Assembly (NCBI RefSeq): GCF_030413175.1
Contig: NZ_CP129212.1
Coordinates: 5,308,450 to 5,372,449 of the forward strand
DNA length: 64,000 nucleotides
Source: Bradyrhizobium roseum
GTDB taxonomy: Bacteria > Pseudomonadota > Alphaproteobacteria > Rhizobiales > Xanthobacteraceae
Direction: 5' to 3'
Under the pieces are notes generated by a model, which was given only the letters and a program-made list of their open reading frames with translations, searched no databases and was not told where the DNA came from. Position 1 is the first letter of the stretch. Each line of letters starts with the position of its first letter. Of the stretch, positions 16,214 to 26,100 are shown piece after piece. A program made the position numbers and the translations under genes.

Positions 16214-17554
16214 ATGTCCAAATTCGAATACCTGAAACTGGCCGACACCGTCGCCGCCGAGATCGCCAATGGCGCGCTGAAGCCCGGCGACCGCCTGCCG
16301 CCGCAGCGCAGTTTTGCGTATGAGCGCAAGATCGCGGTCTCCACCGCCAGCCGCGTCTACACCGAGCTGCTGCGCCGCGGCCTCGTGGTCGGCGAGGTCG
16401 GGCGCGGCACCTTCGTGTCGGGCGAGACGCGCCGCGGCATCACCTTGACGACCGAACCCCGCGGCGGACGCATCGACCTGGAAGTGAACTATCCGATCCT
16501 GCCGACGCAAACCGTGATGATTGCCAGAAGTCTTGCCGGGCTGGAGCGCCCCGAAGTGCTCGACCTCGCGCTGCGGCACTCGACCACGGCAGGCACGCAG
16601 GCGGCGCGCACCATCTCCGCCGAGTTTCTCGCCCGCGAGGACTGGTCGCCCGCGCCCGATCAGCTGGTGTTCACCGCGAACGGCAGGCAGTGCATCGCCG
16701 CCGCCCTGGCGGCGATCGTGCCGAGCGGCGGCCGCTGCGGCGTCGAGGCGCTGACCTATCCCTTCATCAAGGACATCGCCGCGCGGCTCAACGTCACGCT
16801 GGTGCCGCTGGCGATGGACGAGCAAGGCGTTCGCCCCGACGCCGTGCAGAAGGCGCATCGCGAGGCGCATCTGTCGGCGCTGTATGTGCAGCCGACGATC
16901 CAGAATCCCCTCGGCATGACCATGCCGCCGGCGCGCCGGGCCGACCTGCTGCGCGTCGTCGAAAAGCTCGGTCTCACCGTCATCGAGGACACGGTGTACG
17001 GCTTTCTCGACGAAGAAACGCCGATGGCCGCGCTTGCGCCCGATCGCTGCATCACGCTCGACAGCCTGTCGAAGAAGGTCGCGCCGGGTCTTGCGCTCGG
17101 CTTCATCGTTTCGCCGCCGCGCCTGCGCGAGCGCATCATGGCCGCGGTGCGGTCGGGCGGCTGGACGGCTTCCGGATTTGCGTTCGCCGCCGGACAGCGG
17201 CTGATGGCCGACGGCACGGTGGCCGAGCTGTCACGGCTGAAACGGATCGACGCGGCGCGGCGCCAGCAGACGGCGGCGAAATACCTCGCCGGCTTCGAGA
17301 TCCAGGCCAATGCAAAGTCCTACCATCTCTGGCTCACGCTGCCGCCGCATTGGCGCTCGCAGACGTTCGTTGCGGCAGCGGCGCGGCGCGATATCGCACT
17401 GACCCCCTCGACGACCTTCGCCGTCACGCCCGGCCACGCGCCCAACGCGGTACGCCTGGCGCTTGGCGCCCCCAGCACCGAACAACTCGACCTGGCGCTA
17501 CGCACGCTCTCGGGAATGCTGACGGCGAAGGAAGATTTCGATACGACCGAGTAG
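16214..17554 (+). CDS. MocR-type GntR/aminotransferase regulator
   Basis: 446 aa. Residues 1-75 are a GntR winged helix (LADTVAAEIANGALKPGDRLPPQRSFAYERKIAVSTASRVYTEL, then a VVGEVGRGTFVSG wing). The rest is a fold-type I aminotransferase domain with the SLSKKVAPGLALGF segment holding the PLP lysine and an IEDTVYGF block where the PLP-nitrogen aspartate lies. MocR proteins sense PLP or amino acids and usually control a divergent gene. There is no Shine-Dalgarno, and an operator copy abuts the ATG, so self-repression is likely. Its divergent neighbour is DUF1127, not a catabolic gene. Confidence 0.9.
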   Translation: MSKFEYLKLADTVAAEIANGALKPGDRLPPQRSFAYERKIAVSTASRVYTELLRRGLVVGEVGRGTFVSGETRRGITLTTEPRGGRIDLEVNYPILPTQTVMIARSLAGLERPEVLDLALRHSTTAGTQAARTISAEFLAREDWSPAPDQLVFTANGRQCIAAALAAIVPSGGRCGVEALTYPFIKDIAARLNVTLVPLAMDEQGVRPDAVQKAHREAHLSALYVQPTIQNPLGMTMPPARRADLLRVVEKLGLTVIEDTVYGFLDEETPMAALAPDRCITLDSLSKKVAPGLALGFIVSPPRLRERIMAAVRSGGWTASGFAFAAGQRLMADGTVAELSRLKRIDAARRQQTAAKYLAGFEIQANAKSYHLWLTLPPHWRSQTFVAAAARRDIALTPSTTFAVTPGHAPNAVRLALGAPSTEQLDLALRTLSGMLTAKEDFDTTE

Positions 17555-17556
17555 GG

Positions 17557-18156
17557 TTACGTTTCGCAGACCGGCCACTCCGCGATAAATCCCCTCGCCT
17601 TGTACGGCTCGATCTTGCGCCATTCGCGCAACATGCGGCGCGCAAATTCGGCGTCGGTGTGCCAGAGCGCGCGCGGCGTTTCAAAGCCGTCGACCATCAC
17701 CAGCATCTTCTCGACCTCCGGCCAGTGCCGGTGCAGCGTCATGGGATAGCGGCGCGCGGTCCAGCTGTTGCCGAGGCAGATCACGCTGCGGATATTGGCA
17801 AGGCCGAGCGCGGCGTCGATGATCGGCAGCGAGAAGATGACGTTCTCGCCGGTGTTTTTCGCGCGGTCCTCGCGCAGGATGATGGTGTCGGGAATGCCGC
17901 GCGCGATCATGGCGCCGGCGATGATCTCGCATTCCGAGCGGTCCGAGCCCGGTGTCACGCCGCCGCTCACGATCGCCCAGCGAAAAAACCCTTCACGCCA
18001 CAGCCGGCAGGCCTCGTCGATGCGCAGATCGACGTCCTCGCGGGTGCCGAACACGAACAGCAGGTCGGCCGGCCGCAGCGGCGTCTCGACCAGATGCCGC
18101 GCATTGATCGCGGCGATCTCGGCCTCCGTCGGTGATGGCGTTGTCGAAGTCGTCAC
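17557..18156 (-). CDS. YdcF/SanA-family (DUF218) protein
   Basis: About 199 aa from a GTG start; an ATG at 18198 would add 14 residues but has no ribosome binding site. DUF218 features are present: LLFVFGTREDVDLRIDEACRLWREG, AIVSGG, SECEIIAGAMIARGIP, LREDRAKNTGENVIFS and ICLGNSWTARRYPMTL, in the usual order. The family includes ElyC and SanA, linked to envelope polysaccharide, and YdcF, which binds S-adenosylmethionine. No membrane segment is seen, so this is the soluble YdcF form. It converges tightly with the MocR gene (2 bp between stops). Confidence 0.8.
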   Translation of the reverse strand: MTTSTTPSPTEAEIAAINARHLVETPLRPADLLFVFGTREDVDLRIDEACRLWREGFFRWAIVSGGVTPGSDRSECEIIAGAMIARGIPDTIILREDRAKNTGENVIFSLPIIDAALGLANIRSVICLGNSWTARRYPMTLHRHWPEVEKMLVMVDGFETPRALWHTDAEFARRMLREWRKIEPYKARGFIAEWPVCET

Positions 18157-18249
18157 GGCCGCTCGCCTGCCATGGGGATGGGATACAGCGTGCCGCACCT
18201 CATGGCGTCTTGCGAAATCACGTTTGGTGTCGCTTGGTTGCGACGCCGG

Positions 18250-18852
18250 TTACGGCAGCAGTTTTTCGGGCAGCGCATCGAACGAGTATGTGCGCGGCCG
18301 GTTGCGTTTGACAAAGCCGCCGATGGTCCAGGCGAACCAGATCGCGATGCCGATCAGGAACAATGCGCCGGTGAATTCGGACGTCGCCAGCGCCCGCACC
18401 AGCAGCCCGGTCATGGCGATCGCCAGCAATACCAGCATCGCGACCGCCGTGGCATAGCTCACCATGCCGATGCCGCCGGTCAGCGACGCCGTGCTGCCCG
18501 CCGCCTGCATGCGCCGATGCAGTTCGGTGATGAAGGCACGGTAGCCCTGGTCCTGCGGCGTCATCAGCGAAACGGTCTGCCAGGTGGTCGACAGGATGGC
18601 GATCCGGCCGCCGCCGGCTTTTGCGATATCGGCGCGAAAACGGCGGGATTGCAGCGACATCGGCCGGTACGACAGGCGGACCGAGGCGATGTCGGCATAG
18701 GGCCACACGCCGGAGCGGCGGCCGATCCGCCACGACAATCCCTCATCGGTCAGTTCGAATTGCTGCGCGGACGACACCAGCGACGCCTTGTAGGCATAGC
18801 TCGTGCGCGCGCCCTCGCCTTCGCCCGGCTGGTTCGGCAGTGAAGTCGGCAA
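18250..18852 (-). CDS. Hypothetical membrane protein
   Basis: 200 aa from a TTG start. Residues 25-115 form a soluble beta-rich region (FELTDEGLSWRIGRRSG...YADIASVRLSYRPMS) with a pattern close to PH-like domains: an inner F/W-rich strand pair and an IAxVRL strand. Two membrane helices follow (SYATAVAMLVLLAIAMTGLL and LFLIGIAIWFAWTIGGFV), then a basic tail. I do not know the family name. It is divergent from the next gene and separated by 68 bp. Confidence 0.7.
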   Translation of the reverse strand: MPTSLPNQPGEGEGARTSYAYKASLVSSAQQFELTDEGLSWRIGRRSGVWPYADIASVRLSYRPMSLQSRRFRADIAKAGGGRIAILSTTWQTVSLMTPQDQGYRAFITELHRRMQAAGSTASLTGGIGMVSYATAVAMLVLLAIAMTGLLVRALATSEFTGALFLIGIAIWFAWTIGGFVKRNRPRTYSFDALPEKLLP

Positions 18853-18920
18853 TGCAAAAATCCCGTGTCGTCAAACCCGCCTGCTTGCGCGGCGCGCCGG
18901 CTTTACCTTACAAGCGGGCC

Positions 18921-19355
18921 ATGGCCGAGACGACCTATTTTCCACCCCGCCTGATTCTCGCCGGTGCGATCGTGTCCGGCGTGCTGCTGGCGCTCGCGGT
19001 GCACATGCTCGGCGCGCGTTACGGGCTCGATCTCGGCGGCCTGTGGCGAAAAGACACCGCCGAATTCATGCCCGCGGGCGCCGCCATCGCCTGGTGGCTG
19101 ATCGCAACGGTGGGATTTTCCGGTGGCTATTTCACCGCCAATCTGATGCACAGCGCGGCCTCAGGCCAGATTCCGCTGCGGATGCGCCAGTTCCTGGTCG
19201 CGGTCGGCGTGCTGGTGCTCGCCGGCGCGGGGCAAGCCGCCTCGGCGCCGAGCCCGGTGCCGAGCTTGTCGGGCGTGCTGGCCGGCCTCGCGGCGCTGTG
19301 CCTCGGCGCCGCGATGGCGTTCTGCGGTGCCCATTTCGCGCTGCGCAAGGCCTGA
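18921..19355 (+). CDS. Hypothetical membrane protein
   Basis: 144 aa with four hydrophobic segments: LILAGAIVSGVLLALAVHML, AIAWWLIATVGFSGGYFTA, LVAVGVLVLAGAGQAA and GLAALCLGAAMAFCGAHFA. The ATG at 18921 starts the conserved-looking part; a longer frame from 18621 is antisense to the neighbouring gene. I do not recognise the family. It converges on the c-di-GMP gene that follows. Confidence 0.7.
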   Translation: MAETTYFPPRLILAGAIVSGVLLALAVHMLGARYGLDLGGLWRKDTAEFMPAGAAIAWWLIATVGFSGGYFTANLMHSAASGQIPLRMRQFLVAVGVLVLAGAGQAASAPSPVPSLSGVLAGLAALCLGAAMAFCGAHFALRKA

Positions 19356-19373
19356 GCATTTCGACGCCTGCCG

Positions 19374-21779
19374 TTACGCCGTCAGACGCTGCCGCGACTG
19401 CATCAACATGTCCTCCACCTCGGACGCGGGACGCGGGCGGCTGAACAGATACCCCTGCGCCTGCGTGCAGCCCTCCCGGCGCAACAGTTCGAACTGCGCG
19501 TCGGTCTCGACGCCTTCGGCCGTGGTGGCGATACCGAGGCTCTTACCGAGGCCGGTCACCGCACGGACGATCGCCATGGAGTTCTCGCGCGTCGCCAGTT
19601 CGCTGATGAAGGAGCGGTCGATCTTGATCTTGTCGAACGGGAAACTGCGCAAATAGCTCAGCGACGAATATCCCGTTCCGAAATCGTCGAGCGATATCCT
19701 GACGCCGAAGCCGCGAAGCTCGTGCAGAACCCGAAGCGTCGCCTCGCTGTTCTGCAGCAGCACCGATTCGGTGATCTCCAGCTCGAGCCGCTGCGCTGGA
19801 AGCCCGGAAGCCTGCAGCGCCGCCTTCACGGTGGAGACCAGACTGGGATTCTTGAACTGCACCGGCGAGAGATTGACGGCGACGCCGACCTGCTGCGACC
19901 ATCGCACGGCGTCCATGCAGGCCTGCCGCAGCACCCACGCGCCGATCGGCACGATCAGGCCGGTTTCTTCCGCCAGCGGAATGAAATTGGCCGGAGGAAT
20001 CATGCCGCGCAGCGAATGATTCCAGCGCACGAGGGCCTCGAAGCTGACGACGAGGTCTCTGGCGACGTCGCGGATCGGCTGGTAATACACCTCGAATTCG
20101 TCGCGCTTGAGTGCCATGCGCAGATCGAGCTCCAGCAGCCGCCGCGCCTGCGCGCGCGCATCCATCCCGGTCTCGAAGAAGCGATAGGTGCCGCGGCCGT
20201 CCTCCTTGGCGCGATACAGCGCAAGGTCGGCCTTCTTCAACAATTCGTCGGGATTCCTGCCGTCCTCGGGGGCCAGCGAAATGCCGATGCTGACGCCGAT
20301 GACGAGCTGGTGGCCGGCGATCTCGTAGGGCGCGGAAACCTGCTCGACCACCTGGCTGGCGAGCGAAGCGACCGCCGTCGGCTCGCAGTCGTTGCAGAAC
20401 TGCACGATAGCGAATTCGTCGCCGCCGAGCCGCGCCACCGTGTCGTGCTCGGTGATGCACTCGCCGAGACGGCGCGCGACCTCCTTCAGCAGGATGTCGC
20501 CGACGGGGTGGCCGAGCGAGTCGTTGATGTCCTTGAAATGGTCGAGGTCGAGGCAGAGCACCGCGAGCTGGTCGCTGCGCCTGACGAGCCGCAGCGCCTT
20601 TTCGAGCTGCTCGCGGAACAGCGTCCGGTTCGGCAGATCGGTCAACGCGTCGTGGCGCGCCATGTGCGAAATCCGTTGCTGCGCGGCCTGCCATTCCGTG
20701 ATGTCCTCGAAGGTGGCGACCCAGCCGCCGCCCTTCATGGGTTGATCGACCACGCGAACCGAACGGCCGTTGCGGTCGATCGTCCTGGTCACGGTCCGGC
20801 CGGCCCTGGCGTCCTGCAGCGCGCCGGCGAAGAACTCGTCGGGATCGCCGTGCCATTCGCCGGCCGCTTTCGATTCCCGCAGCACGTCGACGAGCAGGCG
20901 GCCCTGCATCGGCATGCCGGACCTGTCCATCAATTCGGCGTAGCGCTGGTTGACCAGGAGAATGCGGCCGTCCGCGTCGAACATGCAGAGTCCCTGCGAC
21001 ATGTTGTCGAGCGCGGTATCGAGCAGGATTTTCTGGCTATGAAGTTCGCCTTTGGCGCGGCGATCGATCATCGCCGCCAGCAGCGAAAGGCCGAGGATCG
21101 CAAACGCCGCGACCGCCGTCAGGAACGACAGTTCCGTCGGCGAGATCGACAGTCCGTCGGTGCCGAGGATCGGCTCGGGGACCAGCGTGATCGCGCCCAT
21201 CGCCGTGAAATGATGTGAAATGACGGCAACCGTCAGCAGCGCGGTGGCGGTCATCGTCCGGGCGGGACTGTCGCGGCGCGCGGCAACCACGAGCGCGATC
21301 GCCGCGAAAAGGCTGCCCACCACGACGGAGACCACGACGAGGCCGGATGACCATACGAAGAATGCCGGCAGCACCAGCGCCGCGATGCCGGCATAGTGCA
21401 TCGCCGCGATGCCGCCGCCGATCACGGCGCCGCCGAGCGCCGCCGCCCATGGCCGCGCGCTGGACAATGCGACGCAGAGGCCGATGGCAACGATGCCGAT
21501 CGCGAGCGCCAGCGACAAAAGCGTGACCGGGATGCTGTATCCGGCGCCGGCGCCGGGATCGTAGGCCAGTATCGCGATGAAATGGGTGGCCCAGATCCCG
21601 CAGCCGCCGACAACGGCGTCGAGGCCGACCCAGGTCGCCCGGATCCGGCCGTGCGAGGCTTTGGCCCGATGAAACAGGCTGATCGCGACCGCGCTGGCGA
21701 GCCAGCAAATGGCGGCGGACAGAACGACCAGCCGCCAGTCATGTTCGGTGACGAGGCAGGTTAGAACGCGGGTCATCAC
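19374..21779 (-). CDS. MHYT-PAS-GGDEF-EAL cyclic-di-GMP signalling protein
   Basis: 801 aa. Residues 1-215 are a seven-helix MHYT sensor with WATHFIAI, AAMHYAGIAAL and SHHFTAMGAI, the three motif copies whose His/Met may bind metal. A PAS_7-type domain follows at about 250-365 (LCMFDADGRILLVNQRYAELM). GGDEF spans about 375-540 with an intact LGGDEFAIV; I see no RxxD inhibitory site five residues before it. EAL spans about 558-795 with SFEALVRW, ELEITESVLL and DDFGTGYSSLSYL intact. Both synthesis and breakdown of c-di-GMP are therefore possible. GGGGGAGAG precedes the GTG/ATG start pair. Confidence 0.95.
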   Translation of the reverse strand: MMTRVLTCLVTEHDWRLVVLSAAICWLASAVAISLFHRAKASHGRIRATWVGLDAVVGGCGIWATHFIAILAYDPGAGAGYSIPVTLLSLALAIGIVAIGLCVALSSARPWAAALGGAVIGGGIAAMHYAGIAALVLPAFFVWSSGLVVVSVVVGSLFAAIALVVAARRDSPARTMTATALLTVAVISHHFTAMGAITLVPEPILGTDGLSISPTELSFLTAVAAFAILGLSLLAAMIDRRAKGELHSQKILLDTALDNMSQGLCMFDADGRILLVNQRYAELMDRSGMPMQGRLLVDVLRESKAAGEWHGDPDEFFAGALQDARAGRTVTRTIDRNGRSVRVVDQPMKGGGWVATFEDITEWQAAQQRISHMARHDALTDLPNRTLFREQLEKALRLVRRSDQLAVLCLDLDHFKDINDSLGHPVGDILLKEVARRLGECITEHDTVARLGGDEFAIVQFCNDCEPTAVASLASQVVEQVSAPYEIAGHQLVIGVSIGISLAPEDGRNPDELLKKADLALYRAKEDGRGTYRFFETGMDARAQARRLLELDLRMALKRDEFEVYYQPIRDVARDLVVSFEALVRWNHSLRGMIPPANFIPLAEETGLIVPIGAWVLRQACMDAVRWSQQVGVAVNLSPVQFKNPSLVSTVKAALQASGLPAQRLELEITESVLLQNSEATLRVLHELRGFGVRISLDDFGTGYSSLSYLRSFPFDKIKIDRSFISELATRENSMAIVRAVTGLGKSLGIATTAEGVETDAQFELLRREGCTQAQGYLFSRPRPASEVEDMLMQSRQRLTA

Positions 21780-21953
21780 AGACTCTCCCCCAACTGCCTG
21801 CCAGTAACACCCCTATTCGTATAAATACGGTAATTCATCGCGGCATGGTTGTGTAAATGGTGAACGAATATCTCAAATGGAACTTTGGGGGCGGGTTTGG
21901 GACAGCGGTGCCCCGGCGCGCCTTGACCCGCCCGACCCGCGGATGGGCAAAGG

Positions 21954-21990
21954 AAAACGCCGCGCGGGATGCACCCCCGCGCGGCGTTTT
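21954..21990. terminator. Strong bidirectional terminator hairpin
   Basis: A perfect 15-bp stem, AAAACGCCGCGCGGG / CCCGCGCGGCGTTTT, with a 7-nt loop. It lies 18 bp past the DUF892 stop; on the minus strand it is followed by TTTTCCTTT, so it ends that transcript, and the plus strand also has a T run. Confidence 0.8.
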
Positions 21991-22008
21991 GCCTCAATCG
22001 GGTGGAGA

Positions 22009-22515
22009 TCAGCTGGCGGCGCGCAGGTTGACCTTACCTTCGGCCAGCGACGTCAGCTTCTGGTCGGTGGCCTTTTCTTCGTCGAGCGTCTTCTGCAGAA
22101 CGCTGGCGCAATCGCTGCGGCCGAGCTGGCGCGCCCACGCGATCAGGCTGCCGTAGCGGGTGATCTCATAGTGCTCGACGGCCTGCGCCGCGTTGATCAA
22201 CGCTGCGTCGAGCACGGACTTGTCGGCAACCTCGCCGGCCACCTCGTCAGCCTCTTCGAGAATGCCGTCGATCGCCGGACAATCGACCGCCTTCACCTCG
22301 GCGCCGTGCATGCGGAAGACTTCTTCAAGGCGCTGCACATGCGTTTTGGTTTCGTCGAGATGGGTCAGAAAACCCTGCTTGAGCTGCGCGTCGGTGGCCT
22401 TTTCGACCATTTTCGGCAGCGCTTTCACGAGCTGCTTTTCGGCATAGTAGATGTCCTGCAATTGATGCACGAACAGGTCGTCCATGGTTTTGATGTCTTT
22501 GCTAAACAGTCCCAT
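22009..22515 (-). CDS. DUF892 ferritin-like protein (YciE/YciF type)
   Basis: 168 aa. The sequence starts MGLFSKDIKTMDDLFVHQLQDIYYAEKQLVKALPKM, the classic YciF/YciE opening, and carries ferritin-like metal ligands in the four-helix pattern (a glutamate in YYAEKQ, H in THLDETKTH with later EE, and AVEHYEITRYG). The family is induced by osmotic and envelope stress; a di-iron site is likely. It ends in a KVNLRAAS tail. No operon partner lies on its strand. Confidence 0.9.
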   Translation of the reverse strand: MGLFSKDIKTMDDLFVHQLQDIYYAEKQLVKALPKMVEKATDAQLKQGFLTHLDETKTHVQRLEEVFRMHGAEVKAVDCPAIDGILEEADEVAGEVADKSVLDAALINAAQAVEHYEITRYGSLIAWARQLGRSDCASVLQKTLDEEKATDQKLTSLAEGKVNLRAAS

Positions 22516-22895
22516 TGCGGTCTTTCCCTGGTTTTGAACATGCCGGCGCCGGCCTTTGGCGGCCGGGCGCGCTACGCTTCATGTTCGAGGCTTGCGGGGG
22601 TTAACCGGCTTGCAAAAAGGATGTTCCTAACGGCCTCGAAAACGCCGCGATGGAACGGTCGAGAGCGGCAAAAGCGCGTGCGGAACGGGCCGGTCGCGAC
22701 TCGAAATCGTCAATGCGGTGACATATGTACGGCGTATGACAGGAGCGGCCTGACGTAGCCAAAAGGCATGCTTGTCAAGGGCTGCACAACGGCCCGGATT
22801 TAGCTTATGGATTTCGCGCACGGTGCCTCTGACCGTCGACTGTCACCCTTCGTGACAGGTCCGTTTTTACGTACTGCCCCCCGCCGGGAGGATGA
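22516..22895. other. Divergent intergenic region
   Basis: 380 bp between the DUF892 gene (leftward) and the YbhN-like gene (rightward). It must hold both promoters. The only structure I noticed is a short near-palindromic CATATG/GTATG patch near 22721-22741. No gene is supported. Confidence 0.4.
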
Positions 22896-23972
22896 ATGCA
22901 TCGGTTGCTGACCGCGCTCGGGCGTGGCTTCAAGGAGAAGATCGGCTGGAAACGGCTGGGGATCGCAGCGAGTCTGCTGATCATCGGTCTTGCGATCACC
23001 CATCTGGTGCGCACCCTCAAGGGGGTCGATACCGGGATCATCCTGACGGCGCTCACAGAGATCGCCCCGCATCGCATCGCGCTGGCCGCGCTGTGCGTGG
23101 TGGGCGCGTTCTGCACGCTGACCTTCTATGATTTCTTCGCGCTGCGAACCATCGGCAAGACGCACATCCCCTATCGCATCGCCGCGCTGTCGAGCTTCAC
23201 CAGCTACACCATCGGGCACAATATCGGCGCCACCGTCTTTACCGGCGGCGCGATCCGATTCCGGATCTATTCCGATTACGGCCTGACCGCGATCGATGTC
23301 GCCAAGATCTGCTTCCTCTCCGGCCTCACCTTCTGGCTCGGCAATCTGTTCGTGCTCGGCATAGGCATGGCGTTCCATCCCGAGGCGGCGTCCGCGATGG
23401 ACCTGCTGCCGGACGCGATGAACCGGCTGATCGGGATCGGCTGCCTTGCCGGCATCGGCGCCTATTTCGTCTGGCTGGTGACCGGCGAAAAACGCCGCGA
23501 GCTCGGCCAGAACGGCTGGAAGGTGGTGCTGCCCTCGGCACGGCTGACACTGCTGCAGATCCTGATCGGCGTGGTCGATCTCGGCTTCTGCGCGCTGGCG
23601 ATGTATCTCTTGATGCCGATGACGCCGTACATCGATTTCGTTTCGCTGGCGGTGGTGTTCATCCTGGCGACACTGCTCGGCTTTGCCAGCCACGCGCCGG
23701 GCAGCATCGGCGTGTTCGACGCCGCGATGCTGCTGGCGCTGCAGCAGTTCGGCCGCGAGGAATTGCTGGCGACGCTGGTGGTGTTCCGCATCTTGTATTT
23801 CCTGATCCCGTTCGGCATCTCGATCGGCATCATGGGAACGCGCGAACTCTGGCTCAGCGTCGTGCAGCCCTGGCTGGAACGGCGCCGGCTCGGCGAGGCC
23901 TACACCGCCAAGGCGCGGGTCGAGGCGCGGGTGCAGCCGCCGGTCAAGCGCCGGCAGTCGGGAGGCCGGTAA
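22896..23972 (+). CDS. YbhN/MprF-type flippase-like membrane protein
   Basis: 358 aa with about eight membrane segments and the pattern of the lysylphosphatidylglycerol synthase transmembrane domain family (UPF0104, YbhN): YDFFALRTIGK, SFTSYTIGHNIGATVFTGGAIRFRIYS, and FASHAPGSIGVFDAAMLLAL near the C-terminus. It has no soluble aminoacyl-transferase domain, so it would act as a lipid flippase or carrier rather than an MprF synthase. A GGGAGG lies just before the ATG. The C-terminus is strongly basic. Confidence 0.85.
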   Translation: MHRLLTALGRGFKEKIGWKRLGIAASLLIIGLAITHLVRTLKGVDTGIILTALTEIAPHRIALAALCVVGAFCTLTFYDFFALRTIGKTHIPYRIAALSSFTSYTIGHNIGATVFTGGAIRFRIYSDYGLTAIDVAKICFLSGLTFWLGNLFVLGIGMAFHPEAASAMDLLPDAMNRLIGIGCLAGIGAYFVWLVTGEKRRELGQNGWKVVLPSARLTLLQILIGVVDLGFCALAMYLLMPMTPYIDFVSLAVVFILATLLGFASHAPGSIGVFDAAMLLALQQFGREELLATLVVFRILYFLIPFGISIGIMGTRELWLSVVQPWLERRRLGEAYTAKARVEARVQPPVKRRQSGGR

Positions 23973-24060
23973 CGGCGTCGTTATCGGCGCCGTCCGGTCT
24001 TTTGACGCAGAGCCGCCGCATTCTCTTATTTCTGCCTCACCGCTAACGTCAAACGGCGCC

Positions 24061-26049
24061 ATGGCTGGAATTTTCTCACGTTCAATGCTGTCGGTCGCAC
24101 TGCTTGCCGCTGCGCTCGCCGGCCTCTCGACCTCCGCTGCGCAGGCCCAGACCGCTCCCGGCTACGGGGCGCTGCAGATTTCCTGGGAGGTGCGCAACCG
24201 CTTCCGCCTGTTCCGCGAGGAGCGCGATTTCCTGCTGCACGCCGAGAGCGGGCGCGGCCGCAGCGTGCTGGCCGCCGAGCAGGCGCTGGCCATCCAGAGC
24301 GACGGCCGCGGCTGGGCACGCAACACGGTGAACCGGCTTTGCATCGATCTCGCCGGCCGCGTCAGCGAGCCCTGCACCCGCGACAACGTCAAGGAAAGCT
24401 ATCTGACGCCGACCGATCATCCGGTCGTGATCCGGCTCACCGGCCCGGTACCGGTCGGCGCCACCTGCGCCTGGACCGTCGACGATGGCGACGGCCCGCA
24501 GACCTCCACCTTCGACTGCGCCGAACCGGTCAATCTGCGCGTCCGCTACGGCCGCACCACCGTGGTCACGGCCGACGTCTCCAGCTCGGAGGGTAGCCAG
24601 CGCGCCTTCACCGAGATCGCGGTGCGCGACATCTTCATCGCCGGGCTCGGCGACAGCGTCGCCTCCGGCGAGGGCAATCCGGACCGGCCGGTGGCGCTGG
24701 CGGACGAGGGCTTTTGCTTCCGCTCCTATCTCGGCACGGCCGCAGCGCAATATTACCGTCCGAGCCGCGCCGGCTACAAGGGCGGACGCGCCTGCGAGGC
24801 GCCGGAGCAATTGTCGGTGTGGCAGCGGCAGAGCGCGCTGTGGTTCAATCCGGCCTGCCACCGTTCGCTCTACAGTTACCAGACGCGCACCGCGATCGCG
24901 CTCGCCGTGCGCTATCCGCACATCGCGGTGACCTACCTGCCGCTGGCCTGCACCGGCGCCACCATCGCCGACGGGCTGTTCGGCTCGCAACGCGCCCGCG
25001 ACTGCCTGCCGTCGAAATCGGGCAGCGGCGCGTGCCAGGGCACCGTCAACGGACAACTGGCCGAACTGCGCGATGCGCTGACCGCCGCGAAACGCCGCCA
25101 GCCGGATCGCAAGCTCGACCTGATGCTGCTGTCGATCGGCGCCAACGACATCTATTTCTCCGGCCTCGTCGCCGACGTGATCGTCGACCACGCGACCGAG
25201 CGGGCATTGTTCCGGCGCTCCGGCGTGATGGCGTCCGTCGACGACGCCCGCAGCGCGATGACGCGTGACTTGCCACAGGGCTTTGCAAAACTGCGCGACG
25301 CACTGAAGCCGTTGGTCGGCGACCTCGCGCGCGTGGTCTACACCTCCTACGCCAATCCCACCCTGGCGAACGGCGGCGCGCCCTGCCCCGGCGGCCGCGC
25401 CGGGTTCGACATCCATCCCTCCTTCAACGCGCAGCCGCAGCGGCTCGCCGCGGTCTCGAACTTCGTCGAGCGCGAATTCCTGCCGCAGCTGCAGGCGCTG
25501 GCGCAGTGCGAAGGCGGCATCCTGTGCCGCAACCCGCGCACCGACCGCATGACCTTCGTCGACGGCCACCAGGCCAGCTTCGCCAACCACGGTTTTTGCG
25601 CGCGCGCCGAAACCGATCCCGATTTCGACCGGCAATGCTTCTCGAAGAACGGCGACAGTTTTGATTCCGACATCGTCACGGCGGCGAGCCAGCCGATGAC
25701 CTGCGGCCGCAGCGCCGCCGAATACCGCGCCTACCTGCCGCGCGCGCGCTGGATCCGCGACGCCAACGACAGTTACTTCGCGGCGATGACCTACCCGCAG
25801 GGCCTGCCGACATCGCAGCAGCCATCCGACATCCATGACGCGACCTGGGGCGTGCTGTCGGCGGTCTATGGCGGCGCGGTGCATCCGACCGCCGAGGGCC
25901 ACGCCGCGATGGCGGATGCCGCGGTGCCGGCCGCCGCCGCCGTGCTGCAGCTCGATGCCGGGGTGCCGGAAGTCAACTCGCAACCGATGGCGCCGATCCA
26001 AGGCGCGCCGGACGCGCCGCGGCCGCCGGGACGGACGGGGTTGAACTAG
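24061..26049 (+). CDS. Secreted SGNH/GDSL-type hydrolase
   Basis: 662 aa. A signal peptide (MLSVALLAAALAGLSTSAAQAQ) is followed by about 170 residues with a beta-rich, paired-cysteine character (TCAWTVDDGDG). The SGNH domain starts near residue 195 with GLGDSVASGEGNPD, block I with the nucleophile Ser. Block III SIGANDIYFSG follows near residue 360, and the catalytic Asp/His lies in AVHPTAEGHAAMADA near the C-terminus. The product is thus an exported esterase, possibly acting on polysaccharide or lipid. More than ten cysteines suggest disulphides. It is a single-gene unit on the plus strand. Confidence 0.85.
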   Translation: MAGIFSRSMLSVALLAAALAGLSTSAAQAQTAPGYGALQISWEVRNRFRLFREERDFLLHAESGRGRSVLAAEQALAIQSDGRGWARNTVNRLCIDLAGRVSEPCTRDNVKESYLTPTDHPVVIRLTGPVPVGATCAWTVDDGDGPQTSTFDCAEPVNLRVRYGRTTVVTADVSSSEGSQRAFTEIAVRDIFIAGLGDSVASGEGNPDRPVALADEGFCFRSYLGTAAAQYYRPSRAGYKGGRACEAPEQLSVWQRQSALWFNPACHRSLYSYQTRTAIALAVRYPHIAVTYLPLACTGATIADGLFGSQRARDCLPSKSGSGACQGTVNGQLAELRDALTAAKRRQPDRKLDLMLLSIGANDIYFSGLVADVIVDHATERALFRRSGVMASVDDARSAMTRDLPQGFAKLRDALKPLVGDLARVVYTSYANPTLANGGAPCPGGRAGFDIHPSFNAQPQRLAAVSNFVEREFLPQLQALAQCEGGILCRNPRTDRMTFVDGHQASFANHGFCARAETDPDFDRQCFSKNGDSFDSDIVTAASQPMTCGRSAAEYRAYLPRARWIRDANDSYFAAMTYPQGLPTSQQPSDIHDATWGVLSAVYGGAVHPTAEGHAAMADAAVPAAAAVLQLDAGVPEVNSQPMAPIQGAPDAPRPPGRTGLN

Positions 26050-26100
26050 GCTGGCTATGGCGGTGGGCAACCAGCCCACACAGCCCCACGACCACACGCT